64,000 bases of DNA from Campanula takesimana. Its lineage: Eukaryota > Streptophyta > Magnoliopsida > Asterales > Campanulaceae. This document shows, in pieces, positions 1 to 11,014 of the stretch; the stretch's first letter is position 1; every line of letters begins with the position of its first letter. The notes under the pieces were generated by a model that did no database searches, was not told the DNA's origin, and saw nothing but the letters and a program-made list of their open reading frames with translations. Made by a program: the position numbers and the translations under genes. Location: contig JAOWBW010001461.1 in the NCBI GenBank assembly GCA_026119855.1, positions 62,001 through 126,000 of the forward strand. Direction: 5' to 3'.

Positions 1-1048
1 TGCGTTTAAAATTTTCGGATCTACAAATCTTCAAGTTTTCAAGCTTTATGATTTGATCTCCTCGTTCTTCGCGTTCTTTGAATCACGATCGCAGGAACAC
101 GAACTTGATATGCTAAAGCATCCTTTATGTGTATCCACACATGAACGAATATCTAGAACGATTCTAGATCTGGACTGCTAGATCCCATAGAAACTCTTTT
201 CTATCAAAAGGCTATAGTCAACTTAGCCTTTTTGCAATTCGTTTTTTTGTGTGTGCCTCCATAAGATTATATTAAGTTGGCAATGAGATCAAAACCATTT
301 GATAACATAAATCATGAGCGTACTCTAGCAAGCCATCATGAGTACCCAAATAATATAACTTGTCAAAGTTCGTGAATCCTTTATAGAACATATCACAATA
401 CTTTTATCCACGATGTCATTGAACGTAAGTAATGGTCCATAGTCAACTTACAATGCTCAATACTTTTCTCGATTCCGAATACATCGATAATACAAATGAC
501 ATTGATTATATCAATTCATTCGAGCACGGCCATGCATTTCATCAACACTATTCATCGAGGGGCCCAAGCTTGACATCTCTCACGAAGAGAGACAAATTCT
601 ATTTTAACTTATTACACTTCCCTACATAACTTCGATCATGCCAATCATATCCTTTATAATTACTTGGTTAAGAGTAACGTTTGAATATGTCAAACATGAT
701 CTCCATTATGTGGAAGATCATAATAATCTCAAGTTTAAGGATTCTAATGATAAGACTATCATGAGATTTAATTATGACATTTGACCATGACATAAATCTC
801 TTAAGTGTGTCAAGTCCAGTATATATTCACAAACATATACCCATAAGATTAATTTGTATCACATACACATAATCATCACATGATAATCTAATTAAACTTA
901 TACTAGTTCTTCATAAGTACTAGGGACGTAGATTATTATAACAAAACATGTAACAACAAATAATGATCTAAAACATCTCTTTATATAATGAATAAATTTT
1001 AACAAAATAATGTTCAAATAACGTGCCTAGGGTATATATACCAACAAT
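1..1048 (-). mobile_element. Partial LTR, probably Copia-type
   Basis: The block ends sharply at 1048 with GGGTATATATACCAACA, read on the minus strand as TGTTGGTATATATACCC, a typical Copia LTR start. From 1049 an unrelated LINE reading frame begins. The rest is AT-rich, non-coding, and runs off the left edge, so the other LTR, primer-binding site and target duplication cannot be seen. The orientation is inferred from the TGTTGG start. The 65-residue reading frame inside it has no domain. Confidence 0.55.
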
Positions 1049-2830
1049 AGCTACAATTCCGGGCTATGCAATGCTCTGTTTTAAATTCCCAATCTACCAA
1101 ATAAAAGAGCTACACCGAATTTTTAACTGATTTCTTTGGCTTGGGCTCGATAAGACAAATGGTATTCACTGGGTTGCTTGGAATAAGCTATGTCTTCCAA
1201 AAATTCTAGATAGCTTGGGTCTTCGGCACATGGGAGCTCTCAATCAAACTTGACTAGCAAAAACTGCTTGGAAAATCTTCACACAACCAACTCTCTTCTT
1301 AGCTCCACTCTGAAAGCCAAATACTTTCCAAGAACTAGTTTTTTTTATTATAAGATTTCCACCAATGCTTCGTGGGGTTGGAGAAGCTTATCTTGGGGGA
1401 AAGAACTTCTTGCTTCAAATTTAGTCTTGGTTGTTAAAAATGGTGAAAAAAAATCAAAGCTTTGACTTCTTCCTGGATCGCTAACCACTACACTTATACA
1501 CCACCTCTTTCCATCATAATGAGCCTTCCAAATCTCTTGGTCTCGGATCTTTTCAATCCCACAACAAAAGTTTGGCGATCTAAGCTATTAAAAACCTTAT
1601 TTCCCCCTTACATTGTTGATTATATCCTCTCTATACACATCCCCAGATCAGGAGAAGATAAACTCTTTTGGCACCTTACAAAAGATGGAGCCTTTTCAGT
1701 TAGGACTGGTTACTTCTTAGCACTCTCTTTACACAAAGGCACCGAAGCCATTATCAAATCTAGAGTAACCTTGAACCATTCTAAGACTGGAGCACCCTTT
1801 GGAATTTACCTCTTGAACCAAAATCAGATATTTTTCTTGGCGAGTACTCAACCATACCCTCCCCACTTAAAAATCCCCCATGACCAGGAAATGTACTATG
1901 ATACCTTTTTGTAATCGATGCGGTGCTCTGGAAGAGTCAGAAATTCATATATTCCTCACTTGTCGCCTTACAAAGCTAGTATGGAACCTCTCACCTCATA
2001 TTATTCTGATACCTGAACCCAACTCACCCTTTCAAACTCTCCTAGACTAGTTTATCTCATGGACAACCAAAACAACCCCCTCCATAGACGTAAGTTTTGC
2101 TCTACATGTTTTTTAGGAAATCTGGATAAACTGCAACAACATCATCTTTAAAAAAACGGGTATCCAATCATAGATTATACAATCCCTCTTGCAAACCTCC
2201 GAAAAACAAAAACATCCCCCACAACTCAAAACCAAAGAACTATTCCTAGAGCCTCTACCCCTCTTCGACCGAAATGGTAATTTCACAGCAAACATTGAAA
2301 TCTCTCAGAGTCTTGATTCATGGAATGGAAAGACTCTCAAGGAATACCTCAACAAATTAAATCACAACAATATTCAAATCCTTATTACGGATGGATCATG
2401 GAAGCAAAATGCTAGATGGGCTGGATTAGGATGGGAGCTATAGGACCCTATCAATAATATAGTCGCTTCCGAAAGTATCTTTTGCAAAGCCATAACTAGT
2501 ACGCTAGCGAAAGCTATTTTAAAAGGTCTTGAGTAGGCGGTTCAAAACAATCATACAAACCTCCTCATACTCATAGACTCGACAAAAACAAGGGACTTCA
2601 CCAAAGACCCAACACGTAAAGACATGCCCACAAAATCTATCATCTCGGATATTAAACTTCTCATTCTCAAATGTAAAAAGTTTTTTTATTAGCAAAGTAG
2701 ATAGGGAAGTAGTTAAATTAGTGCATAATAATGCGCAATTTGCTCGAACGATGTATCACCATTTCATAGTCACTGAGCCTACTTTCTTAATAAGATAAAT
2801 ATATAAGTTTGATTTAAAAAAACTATAATA
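1049..2830 (+). pseudogene. Decayed L1-type LINE, 3' part of ORF2 (RT C-terminus, Zn-finger, RNase H)
   Basis: Translation right after the LTR boundary gives the conserved tail of a plant LINE reverse transcriptase, including GIHWVAWNKLCLPK, then GLRHMGALNQ and LAKTAWKIF. Downstream come a WR-rich stretch, a zf-RVT-like CNRCGALEESEIHIFLTC (about 1910-1965) and an RNase H-like segment ILITDGSWKQNARWAGLGW (about 2380-2440). It ends with the REVVKLVHNNAQFART block near 2710-2755 and a weak A-rich end. Several stop codons and frame changes make it non-functional. The reverse transcriptase active site is not in the window. The sharp 5' edge fits either truncation or disruption by the adjacent LTR element. 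Confidence 0.82.
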
Positions 2831-2962
2831 AAGGTTCCAATGTTTTAACTAAAGGTTTCATGCTTGATAAAATTTATATTTACTGTTAATTACTCCCTTC
2901 ATTTCATAATACATGTGGTTTTAGACTTCATCACACATATTAAGAAATGCAATTAATACATA

Positions 2963-3216
2963 CTCCCTCCATCCCACCCAAATTAGGATTTTTGGGTTGG
3001 GCACGGGGATCAAGAAAAAAGTGTTAGCGGAGTAGGTGTTATGAGTATGAAAAGTGAAGTATGAGAAAGAAAGTGGGGTAGAGAATAATAAGTGGTATGT
3101 TGTTGTGAGTGTGAATGTGGGTCCCATTAAATAAAATCCTTTCATTTTTGGGTTGTCCTAATTCGAATGAGAGAAAAAATAAAAAAATTGTCTTAATTCG
3201 AGTGAGACGGATGGAG
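2963..3216. mobile_element. Stowaway MITE (nested)
   Basis: It begins TA-CTCCCTCCATCCCACCCAAATTAGG and ends TTCGAGTGAGACGGATGGAG-TA, about 254 bp. It is inserted in the older MITE that starts at 2893. Confidence 0.85.
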
Positions 3217-3340
3217 TATTAAAAAGACTTATTTACCAAAGAATCCAATTACCTATTACCCAGACAATTAAATGTTTATATAAGAGATAGTTCACAACCG
3301 ATGAATATGAGTGTATAAATGGTAAATAGGAGCAAATATT

Positions 3341-3453
3341 TATTTATTTATTTTTACGATGTCCACGCCAGAAGGCGGTGAGAAGAGGGATCGAACCCTA
3401 GCGCTCATCGAGGGTGAGGCTTGGCTTTACCACTGGGCCACTCCTTTGGGGAC
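3341..3453 (-). mobile_element. tRNA-derived SINE
   Basis: On the minus strand it starts GTCCCCAAAGGAGTGGCCCAG. It has an A-box-like TGGCCCAGTGG and a B box GGTTCGATCCC about 35 bases downstream, and ends in an A/T tail of repeated AAATA units. Possible imperfect target duplication: AGGAGCAAATATT (left) against AAGAGTAATATT (right). The pol III boxes and tail support a SINE rather than a functional tRNA. Confidence 0.72.
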
Positions 3454-3756
3454 AAGAGTAATATTTCTTGGTAATAGTAAAATATCAAGTATTTTAAAAC
3501 AAAAATTAACTTATAAAACGGCATGTATTATGAAACGGAGGGACTAATTAATTGAATCATATCTATAGAATTTACTCATTTAACACCTCAACTTCATTTT
3601 GCTATCAATTTAACCCGTCATGACATTTATTATGTACTTTACAAATTGAATTTGATATTCTCCGATCAAGTGAATGACAGAATTTGCTTAAAAAGTAGTA
3701 GTAGATGTAGAAGTATGTAAGGACACTTTTTAGACACAAGTGAGTAATTTGATCTT

Positions 3757-3884
3757 GGGTGTTGTTATACACACCCGTAAAACTTATGAATACACTCGTA
3801 ACTGTGCATTAAAATGTTGTACCATCCAAAATTTCAAGCATACTACGGGTGTATTCATAAATTTTACGGGTGTATAACAACAGC
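3757..3884. mobile_element. Mutator-type MITE with perfect 9-bp TSD
   Basis: A 128-bp element with inverted ends related to GGGTGTTGTTATACACCCGTAAAA. It is flanked by identical 9-bp TTTGATCTT at 3748-3756 and 3885-3893. A 9-bp duplication is the Mutator superfamily hallmark. No coding capacity. Confidence 0.85.
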
Positions 3885-4078
3885 TTTGATCTTCTCTCTC
3901 CATGCTAGTGTTCTGGACCACAACACCTGCTCTCAGAAAGAATGTTGCACTTGTTTCCATCGAAATTGAAAGCTGTGTTTAGATTTTTGTGTTATCTCAT
4001 TTTCTTAATAATTGACCACTTTTCTATTTTTCACATAAATAAGGAAATTGACATTTAAACTCCTCTAAATTCTAATGA

Positions 4079-5270
4079 GGCGGTCTCCTATGCGGCGGTT
4101 GCACCGTGCGACAGGAGCCGACCTCCCTCTTTTTTCTTTTTTTTCTTTCTTTTTTTTTTTTTTGCCGCACCCAACCTTTTTTTCCTCCCAACAAAAGTAA
4201 CACTTATTATAACGAAATGTAACATTTTTTCCTTTTCAAATGTAACACTTTTTTTTTTCAAAATGTACCACAATTTTGCTGCAATAGATTAAAGATAACA
4301 TAAAGATTGACAACTAAACCAATGTCACACTTTTTATAAAGAAATGTAACTCTTTTTTTCAAATGCAACATTTTTTTAAAAAAATGTACCACAATTCTGC
4401 TGCAATAGATTAAGACAACATAAAGATTGACAACTAAAACTAATGTCACACTTTTTATAAAAGAATGTAACACTCTTTTTTTCAAATGTAACATTTTTTT
4501 TTCAAAATTAACATAAGATTAACAAACTAAACTAATGTTACATTTTATAAAAAATGAACGTAACATTTTTTTCCTCAATTGTAACAGATTATATTCTTAA
4601 ATGTAACATTATATCTGAAATGTAACAATTTTTTATTGAGAAATTAATAATTGAAATGCAACTCAATTATATATATATGAATTTTTACTCTTTTATTAAA
4701 GAAGAAAAGTAACATTTACCAAATAAAAATGTTACATTCATCTATATAGAAAATTATAATTATATATTCACTTCAAAATATTACTTTTTCTAACCACAAA
4801 AACTATCAAACAATTTAAATTTTCTTGTAAAATTGCTGTTACATTTGACTATGGAAATTGTTACTTTTTAAAAATGAAATTGTAACTTTTATCAGAACAG
4901 AGTGTTACATCTTAACTGATGAGCAGCTCAAACTTTTTCTGTGTAAAAAAATATGTTTTTTAAAAAAAAAACTCAAACCATATCATGACCTATGTAGTTT
5001 TATTCGTCTCGTCGAGACGAACACAACGGTATTTTTTATTTTTTTTCTGAGTTATAAATCTCAATATATAGCATTTTAAAGTTATTGGGTTTTTTTTTTT
5101 TTTTTTTAAGGGAAGACACGTGTGGCGATCTGGGAAGAAGGGAGGGCTGGATCCAACGGTCAGATGTAGCGGAGCAGTAGGGCGCGAGAAGCAGCGGAGC
5201 AGAGCACCCTTGCCGCACGCCATACACTTGCCGCACGCGAGACTTTGTCCATTCTAATACATACATTATG
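4079..5270. repeat. Unclassified AT-rich repeat block with GC-rich ends
   Basis: A GC-rich start (TGCGGCGGTTGCACCGTGCG near 4092) and a GC-rich end (CTTGCCGCACGCCATACACT near 5210-5250) flank about 900 bp of AT-rich DNA with many ATGTAACA/TGTTACAT words. This could be one non-autonomous transposon of about 1.2 kb. I could not align convincing terminal repeats or a target duplication. The reading frames here are low-complexity artefacts. Confidence 0.4.
4261..4550. repeat. Tandem repeat, period about 121 bp
   Basis: The unit AAATGTACCACAATT...CTGCAATAGATTAA...AACATAAAGATTGACAACTAAA starts at 4261 and again at 4382. A decayed third partial copy starts near 4503. Confidence 0.8.
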
Positions 5271-5289
5271 TACCAGTGGCTAGACGTGT

Positions 5290-5515
5290 CCAAAAACCAA
5301 CCGGAACCGGCTAACCGGCGGTTTTCTAACCGGTCAAAACCGGCCAAAATCGGCCAACCGGCTAACCGGCCAACCGTTTCGGATGTGAACCGTATATGGC
5401 CGGTCCGGTTAAGGTTAAGGTTTCTGGTAAACCGGCCAACCGTCGGTTGAGTAACCGGTTGAACCGGCGGTTATAACCGGCGGTTGGACCTGCGGTTAAA
5501 CCGACTGACACACCT
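5290..5515. promoter_or_regulatory. Left subterminal ACCGG repeat cluster of the hAT
   Basis: At least ten ACCGG-containing words in both orientations (AACCGGC, ACCGGTT, CCGGCGGTT) lie within about 225 bp of the left end. A matching cluster lies at 8430-8545 inside the right end. In known hATs such arrays bind transposase; that role is inferred here. Confidence 0.7.
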
Positions 5516-5759
5516 ATTTTCTAATAATGACAGAGTGGCCCCTCCCAACGGCTAGTTGACCAAAAAGGTCCAAAACGGCTAGTTTTGACTTATAGCCGTT
5601 AGTTTTCTAACAAAAAACGGCTACAATGCAAAAAATTAAAAAAAAAAAAAAAAAAAAAAAAATCAGTTTTTGAAACTATAAATATCCCCTCCCTCCTCCC
5701 ATTTTTTTTTCCACAACTCTACCTTACTTCTCTCCATATTTCTCTCTCTAATCTTCAAA

Positions 5760-6108
5760 GACTCCAGTTAATTTTAGATTTCAGTTAGTTTCTAGTCAGT
5801 TATTTAACAAATTCCAGTTAGTTTTGAAATTCCTGTTAGTTATTTAACGAATTCCAGTCATTTTTTAACGGTTGCAGTTAGTTTATCAGTTTTCAGTTAA
5901 TTTTTTCAGATTTCCAGTCAGATTTTTAACTGTTGCAGTTAGTTTATCAGTTTTCAGTTAATTTTTTTCAGATTTCCAGTCTGTTTTTAATGGTTCCAGT
6001 CAGTTTCTTGGTTTCCAGTCAGTTTATTCCAGTTTCCAGTCAGTTTTTTTGACATTTTCCAGTTAAATTTCCACATTTCAGTTAGTTTTCCAGATTTCAG
6101 TTAAAAAA
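5760..6108. repeat. Degenerate minisatellite, 5' leader of the hAT transposase
   Basis: Irregular repeats of TTCCAGTTAGTTTT / TTCCAGTCAGTTTT, about 15-35 bases each, fill the leader up to the presumed ATG at 6111. The same unit occurs at 8214-8397, after the transposase. Confidence 0.75.
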
Positions 6109-6110
6109 AA

Positions 6111-7989
6111 ATGTCTTCATCTCGAAATGTTGGCAAGTCTCATGTTGATTCTACCTCCCAAAACCAAGATTTTGATGTTTTTTTAGGAACCCTTTGTCGA
6201 AAATCAAAATGAGCAACAACATGATGAAGAAAATGTTGTGGAAAGTCAAAGTGGTAGAGGCGGCCGAGGCCGAGGCTGAGCTCGTGAGGAGGGAAGAGGT
6301 GGTCGGAGTCGCGGACAAGCACAACAACGTCAACCACGAGAATCTAGATCCGACATTTTTGCGATCCATTTCCAAAAAATACAAATTGACCCCGAAGACC
6401 ATATCAATTTCAAAGCGCAATGCAACTATTGTCCAAAATGGTACGGCTTTAAAAAAGGTGGAGGGTATGGGTCAATGAACGCGCACATGTCATCAAAACA
6501 TCCCGACAAACTTGGGATTGAGGGCGATCAATCTCAATTACAATTCAATCCAATTGCTCAAGGCCAAGGTACGTCTTCGATATTATTTAAATTTAATAAT
6601 ATCTTTTATAGGAAAGAGTTGGCCAAATTTGTGTGTGTTAAAGAGCTTCCTTTTAATTTTGCGGATGATGATTTTTTTCAAAATTTTATTAGACTTTCTT
6701 TAAATCCATCCAGTCATAAAGTGCCACGGTCGACTCTAGTACGCAATATTAAAATGGTGGTGTCGGAATATAAAAATTAATTGAGGATTTAGCAAAATTA
6801 AATCATAGAGTTTCAATTTGTGCCGATGGTTGGAGTGATCATTGGCTTAGACATAGTTATTTGGGTGTTACATGCCATTGGATAGATAATTCATGGACTA
6901 TCCAAAAAAGATTAATTGCATATGATAGTTTTGAACCACCCCATTCCGCGGAAAATATTTGTAGAAAGTTGCACGGCGTTTTGGGTATAAAGAGCTTCTC
7001 ATGGAATTTTTTCTTCATTTGGGTACGGACATCCCTTTTTTTGCTTATCATTCGAACGCTTGCATTAATTTATGTCAATTATTAAAGATTTTCTTTACCG
7101 CTACCGAGGCTTTGTCGGGAGTTTATTATCCAGCTTCTTTTTTGGTACTTGAGCAATGTGTTGCAATTGTTCGAAGTTTTAACATGCTAGCAAGTTGCGA
7201 CGTTTTGGGCCCAAGCATTATTGAAATGAGGGTAAAGTGGCTAAAATATTTTGATACTATTCCGTCTCTATTTTTGGTTGCAAAATTATTCGATCCCCGT
7301 GTTACATTGGACAACCTAGAGGCGATAGTAAAGTTTTATTATGAGAATTTATACCCAAATGGGGACGGAGTACATGAAAGCCCGGCGATTATTGTTCAAA
7401 ATACAAAACAAGATTTGGTGACTCTTTATAATGAGTATAATGCAAAGTATGGAAATCCTTCTCAACAACAACAAGAACCCTCATATGCTAATCAAGATAT
7501 TGCTACACAAGAAGATGGTGGGCTCACTTTCAATCCATATGGATTTTTTGACGACTTGTTTTCCTCAAAACGTCCTAGAATGGCTTCTTCTTCTTCTTCT
7601 TCTACCATTCCTTACGAGTTGGAATTATATTTCAACTCCAATTTTGATTATGTACAAAACACTTCAAATCCAACTAAATTTGACGTTTTGAGGTGGTGGG
7701 CACAAAGGCATGAAAGTTATCCCATACTCTCTTAATTGCAAAAGAAGTCTTAGCCTCTCCCGCTTCAACGGTGGCGGTCGAATCGGCATTTAGCGTGGGA
7801 GGAAATGTTTTGGATCCAAGACATTCCCAACTAACGGTTGATAATTTGGAAAATCAACTCTTACTTGGTGATTGGATTAGAGCGGAAAAGAGAGAGCAAG
7901 ATATGCCTTATGAAGAGGATATACAAGATCCACGATATCAATACGACTTGGAAGGGTCTACGAGAAGTTCGGAAGGGGACGGCAATTAG
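6111..7989 (+). pseudogene. hAT transposase, decayed and internally deleted
   Basis: The start at ATG 6111 follows the leader. A BED-type zinc finger is readable around 6350-6510 (CNYCPKWYGFKKGGGYG then SMNAHMSSKHPDK), so C2 and HxxxxxH elements are present. Next comes the N-terminal block PFNFADDDFFQNF and the catalytic-region start VSICADGWSDHWLRHSYLGV (about 6815-6870). Most of the central catalytic domain is missing at about 6995-7010. After that LSGVYYPASFLVLEQC and the C-terminal hAT dimerisation domain (STVAVESAFSVGGNVLDPR, about 7765-7830) can be followed. Stops and frame shifts at about 6210, 6778 and 7735 rule out an active enzyme. It reads on the same strand as the element's AACCGG-flanked left end. 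Confidence 0.88.
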
Positions 7990-8213
7990 ATAGTTTTTAT
8001 TTTAATTTGATTGTAATAGTTATAGTTTTTATTTTAATTTGATTGTAATAGTTAAGTTGAGGTAAGGTTCCATTATGTTCTCCCTTAATTATAAAAGGGC
8101 AAAGTTTGGTTGTCCCCCTCTTTTTGTAATTTAAATTTTAATTAATAAAATTTAAGGGTACTGTCCCTTTTTTTTCCTATAAATTATATTTCTTGAGTTT
8201 TTTGACATTTTTC

Positions 8214-8397
8214 TGTTAAATTTCCAGTTTCCAGTTAGTTTTTAAACGATTCCAGTTAGTTTGTCAGTTTTCAGTCAGTTAATTCCAGTTTTCAGTCAGT
8301 TTTTTGACATTTTTCTGTTAAATTTCCAGTCAGTTTTTTGACATTTTTCTGTTAAATTTCCAGATTTCAGTCACTTTTTGGACATTTTTCAGTTTAA
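8214..8397. repeat. Degenerate minisatellite, 3' trailer of the hAT transposase
   Basis: TTCCAGTCAGTTTTTTGACATTTTTCTGTTAAA-type units recur here, matching the leader repeat at 5760-6108 in sequence and orientation. Confidence 0.75.
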
Positions 8398-8565
8398 AAA
8401 AAAAAAAAAAAAAAAAAAAGGAAAAAAGTCAGGCGGTTTAACCGGATGAACCGGTTAACCGCCTAACCTTAACAGTTAGAGCCGGTTAGCCGGGGCGGTT
8501 CCGGTTAGTACTTCGCCGACTTCTCAACCGCCGGTTAACCGGCAATGGACACGTCTACCAGTGGC

Positions 8566-9343
8566 GAAACAACCCTATACTAATAGACTAATGGGTCATC
8601 CGACCCTTTTGATTTTTGAGTAGTCATTTTTACCTCTTATTTAAAAAAAGAATGATTTTGTTATTGAAAATATTGTTTTCTTTTTCAGTTTTGACTCCCC
8701 TTAAATTTTGGATAAAATAATATACATCATAATTTCAACTCTCTTCCACTAAATTTCTTACATCACCGCAGTTGTGTACATAAATATTTTTAATAATGAC
8801 TATGAATGAATCTCCGTCCCTCCACCCTCCAAAATTGTCGCAATTTTATGAGGTTAATTTCATTGCCCACCCTTAAAATTTGGCTTATTATCAGCACCCC
8901 TCCTCCTGTAGTTATAACTGAAAACAAAAATTGTATAGAGCAAAGATGGACATTGATACTTATCCAAACATAACAGGTGAGCAGCAAAATTAATCCAATG
9001 TTTCATCAATTGAGGAAAAAAAAAAAAAAACATATTTCAAATAAACATAAATACTTGTTAATGCAACCGTATGAAAGTACAAGCAAATGCCAATGAATTT
9101 TAGGCATAAACCCTTACCTTCTCTTAGCCCCGGGGGGGGGGGGGGGGGGTGGGGGGGTGGTGGTGGTGGTGGTGGTGGTGGTTGGGTTTCAAAATTCAAT
9201 ACCCCCTCCCGTTGTTTAAAAAATAAAATAAAAATACAAGCGAATAAATCAACATATTTAAAACATTAATAATATGCAACACGGAGGAAAAATTATGCAA
9301 TAAAACATAGTTGACCTTGTGGTTTTATAGTGGTTTTATAGAT
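8566..9343. other. No gene; low-complexity and unassigned DNA
   Basis: No coding signal. At about 8851, GGTTAATTTCATTGCCCACCC resembles one end of the inverted-repeat element at 10801-11014, but no partner end was found nearby. Confidence 0.5.
9132..9182. repeat. Poly-G run and (TGG)n
   Basis: Eighteen consecutive G, then T and seven G, then about eight TGG units. It fits G-quadruplex rules. Reading frames across it are glycine or proline artefacts. Confidence 0.9.
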
Positions 9344-9526
9344 GGGTAAATATAAAGTCACAAAAAAGTGTCACAAAATGTAGCTTACAAAATGATGTGT
9401 CAATTCTATTGGTGTTTTTTATTTAATTAAAGTGTGACGGGTCCACAATCGATTTAACCAATAAAATATCATCACCTCACTTTGTGTCCATCATTTTGTA
9501 AAATTCTTGTGCCCCTAGCATTGCCC
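9344..9526. mobile_element. Mutator-type MITE, 183 bp, 9-bp TSD
   Basis: It starts GGGTAAATATAAAGTCACAA and ends TTGTGCCCCTAGCATTGCCC. Identical TTTATAGAT lies at 9335-9343 and 9527-9535. The core contains GTGTGACGGGTCCACAATCGAT. Confidence 0.85.
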
Positions 9527-9568
9527 TTTATAGATATTGGTCGGTGTGCTTGTACAGTTGGACTACAT

Positions 9569-9749
9569 GGGTAAATATAAATTCACAACAAAATCTCACA
9601 AAACTTGGCTCACAAAATGATGTGCCCATATTTTATTGGTGCTTTTAATTAGAGTGTGGCGGGTCCACAATCGATGCAACCAATAAAATATCGTCACCTC
9701 ATTTTGTATCCATCATTTTGTAAACTTCTTATATGCCGCTAGCATTGCC
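9569..9749. mobile_element. Second copy of the same Mutator-type MITE
   Basis: Same ends and core as 9344..9526, in the same orientation 43 bp downstream. Its own 9-bp target duplication is GGACTACAT / GGACTAAAT (8 of 9 match), so it is an independent insertion and not a tandem duplication. Confidence 0.82.
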
Positions 9750-9801
9750 GGACTAAATTTCAGTGCAAATGAAATGCAATTCATTTTATTACTATAAAAT
9801 A

Positions 9802-10059
9802 CTCCCTCAGTCCCAGAAAGATAGTCTCACTTTGACTTTTACTGGTCAACAAAAATGAACTTTGACCAACCATTGATGACGATCTAATCATTATAATGAA
9901 ATTCCAAAATTTGTAATTGATAAATTATTAAGTGACTTATCAATAACATTTTTCAGAATTTCATTGTGATCATTAAATTGACACTAATGTTTGGTCAAAG
10001 TTTATTTTTGTTGACCATAAAAATTCAAAATAAACTATCTTCCTGGGACACAGGGGGAG
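9802..10059. mobile_element. Stowaway MITE
   Basis: TA-CTCCCTCAGTCCCAGAAAGATAGT at the left, ACTATCTTCCTGGGACACAGGGGGAG-TA at the right. The interior has inverted TTTGACTTTTACTGGTCAACAAAAAT-type arms. Confidence 0.85.
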
Positions 10060-10061
10060 TA

Positions 10062-10604
10062 TAACTCACTCATGTTACATGTTAAAATGTTAGTACTATA
10101 TAGTAGTAAAAGTTATCCCACCGACTTTTGAAAAGAAAGAAAAAAAATGTTATCCCTCCACAATAAAATTTAACTCATATTATTAATCCGTAATACATAA
10201 TTCAGGTTGCCATACAAAGTGAACTTACAGGCAACGGCACAAATCTGTGATTCCATATGGTTTACATATTTTATTTTAAACTTGAGATAGAAACACACTC
10301 CTGAGCTACGATCATGACAGGGAAAACGGGTGCAGGATGAAGCAATCAGTTTGTAAGATGACTGTCTTGTGAAATTATTATTCTTTGTGCAGAAACAAAT
10401 GAAAGAACATAAACCCAGCATTATTGAAGCTAGAAAAGAAAATATAAATGGGAGGAATGCATGCAGTACAAATAAAGAAAACAATCTTGCCTCTTTCCTC
10501 TATACAGAATCTGAAAAAGACCAACCCAGAAAGATCCGCCAATGCACCCTCATCTGCAGCAAGTGAAATAAAGAACACATCAGAGTAGGATAACCAGGTA
10601 TCAT
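10062..10604. other. No gene seen downstream of SRFR1
   Basis: Plain AT-rich sequence past the SRFR1 stop. It may include the end of the SRFR1 transcript, but no terminator or polyadenylation site can be fixed with confidence. Confidence 0.4.
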
Positions 10605-10778
10605 TAGTGATGGCAACGGAACAGGGTAAATGGGAAATCTGTCCTATCTTGATAGGGCGGGAATGGGGATTTTGACTAAATGCAAGCGGGATGGTACTGG
10701 GAACACATTTGTATTAGGTGTCTAAATGGAACGGTTTGGGATCGGATGAACCTGACCCAAACAAGACCCATCGCCATC
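10605..10778. mobile_element. hAT-like MITE remnant
   Basis: The ends TAGTGATGGCAACGGAACAGGG and AAGACCCATCGCCATCTTTT are roughly inverted and resemble the TAGGGATGGCAACG end of the hAT MITEs at 24903 and 39467. No clear target duplication. Confidence 0.4.
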
Positions 10779-10800
10779 TTTTCTTTTCCACCAAAGAAAT

Positions 10801-11014
10801 TGGTTCCACCGCCCATCCCTGAAGTTTGGATAAGTATCATTGACCCCCCCCCCCTTCCGGTTTGTTTTCATCTCACTTACCGCATTTTGTCAACTTTATT
10901 TAAATGAAATGAATATTTAAACCCCCCTAAATCTCCTTAATGCAAACTCCAAATATTAAATTAGTCACTTAAAAAATACTCGTCTAAATCTCAGGGGTGG
11001 GCAGTGGAATTAAC
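10801..11014. mobile_element. Short inverted-repeat element near the SRFR1 3' end
   Basis: GGTTCCACCGCCCATCCCTGA at the left matches the reverse complement of TCAGGGGTGGGCAGTGGAATT at the right. No target duplication was recognised. It lies 70 bp past the SRFR1 stop codon and may be in its 3' UTR. Confidence 0.5.

Larger units (their letters stand above)
2893..3544. mobile_element. Stowaway-like MITE carrying two nested insertions
   Basis: The ends CTCCCTTCATTTCATAATACATG (2893) and CATGTATTATGAAACGGAGGGAC (to 3544) are inverted copies and each is flanked by TA. A second Stowaway (2963..3216) and a SINE (3341..3453) lie inside. Stowaways are non-autonomous Tc1/mariner relatives with TA target sites. 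Confidence 0.75.
5281..8557 (+). mobile_element. hAT DNA transposon, 3277 bp, perfect 8-bp TSD
   Basis: Ends are TAGACGTGTCCA (5281) and TGGACACGTCTA (to 8557), a 12-bp inverted repeat. They are flanked by identical CCAGTGGC at 5273-5280 and 8558-8565. An 8-bp duplication is diagnostic of hAT. Both subterminal regions (about 5290-5510 and 8430-8545) are packed with AACCGG/CCGGTT words, the usual arrangement of hAT transposase-binding sites. The interior carries a decayed hAT transposase. The perfect duplication points to fairly recent mobilisation in trans. Confidence 0.95.

Noticed and set aside
3341..3453. Functional tRNA gene
   Set aside because: The A and B boxes are present but the arms do not pair into a cloverleaf, and the A/T-rich tail indicates a SINE.
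8990..9269. Proline-rich and glycine-rich open frames
   Set aside because: They are produced by the poly-G/(TGG)n tract.
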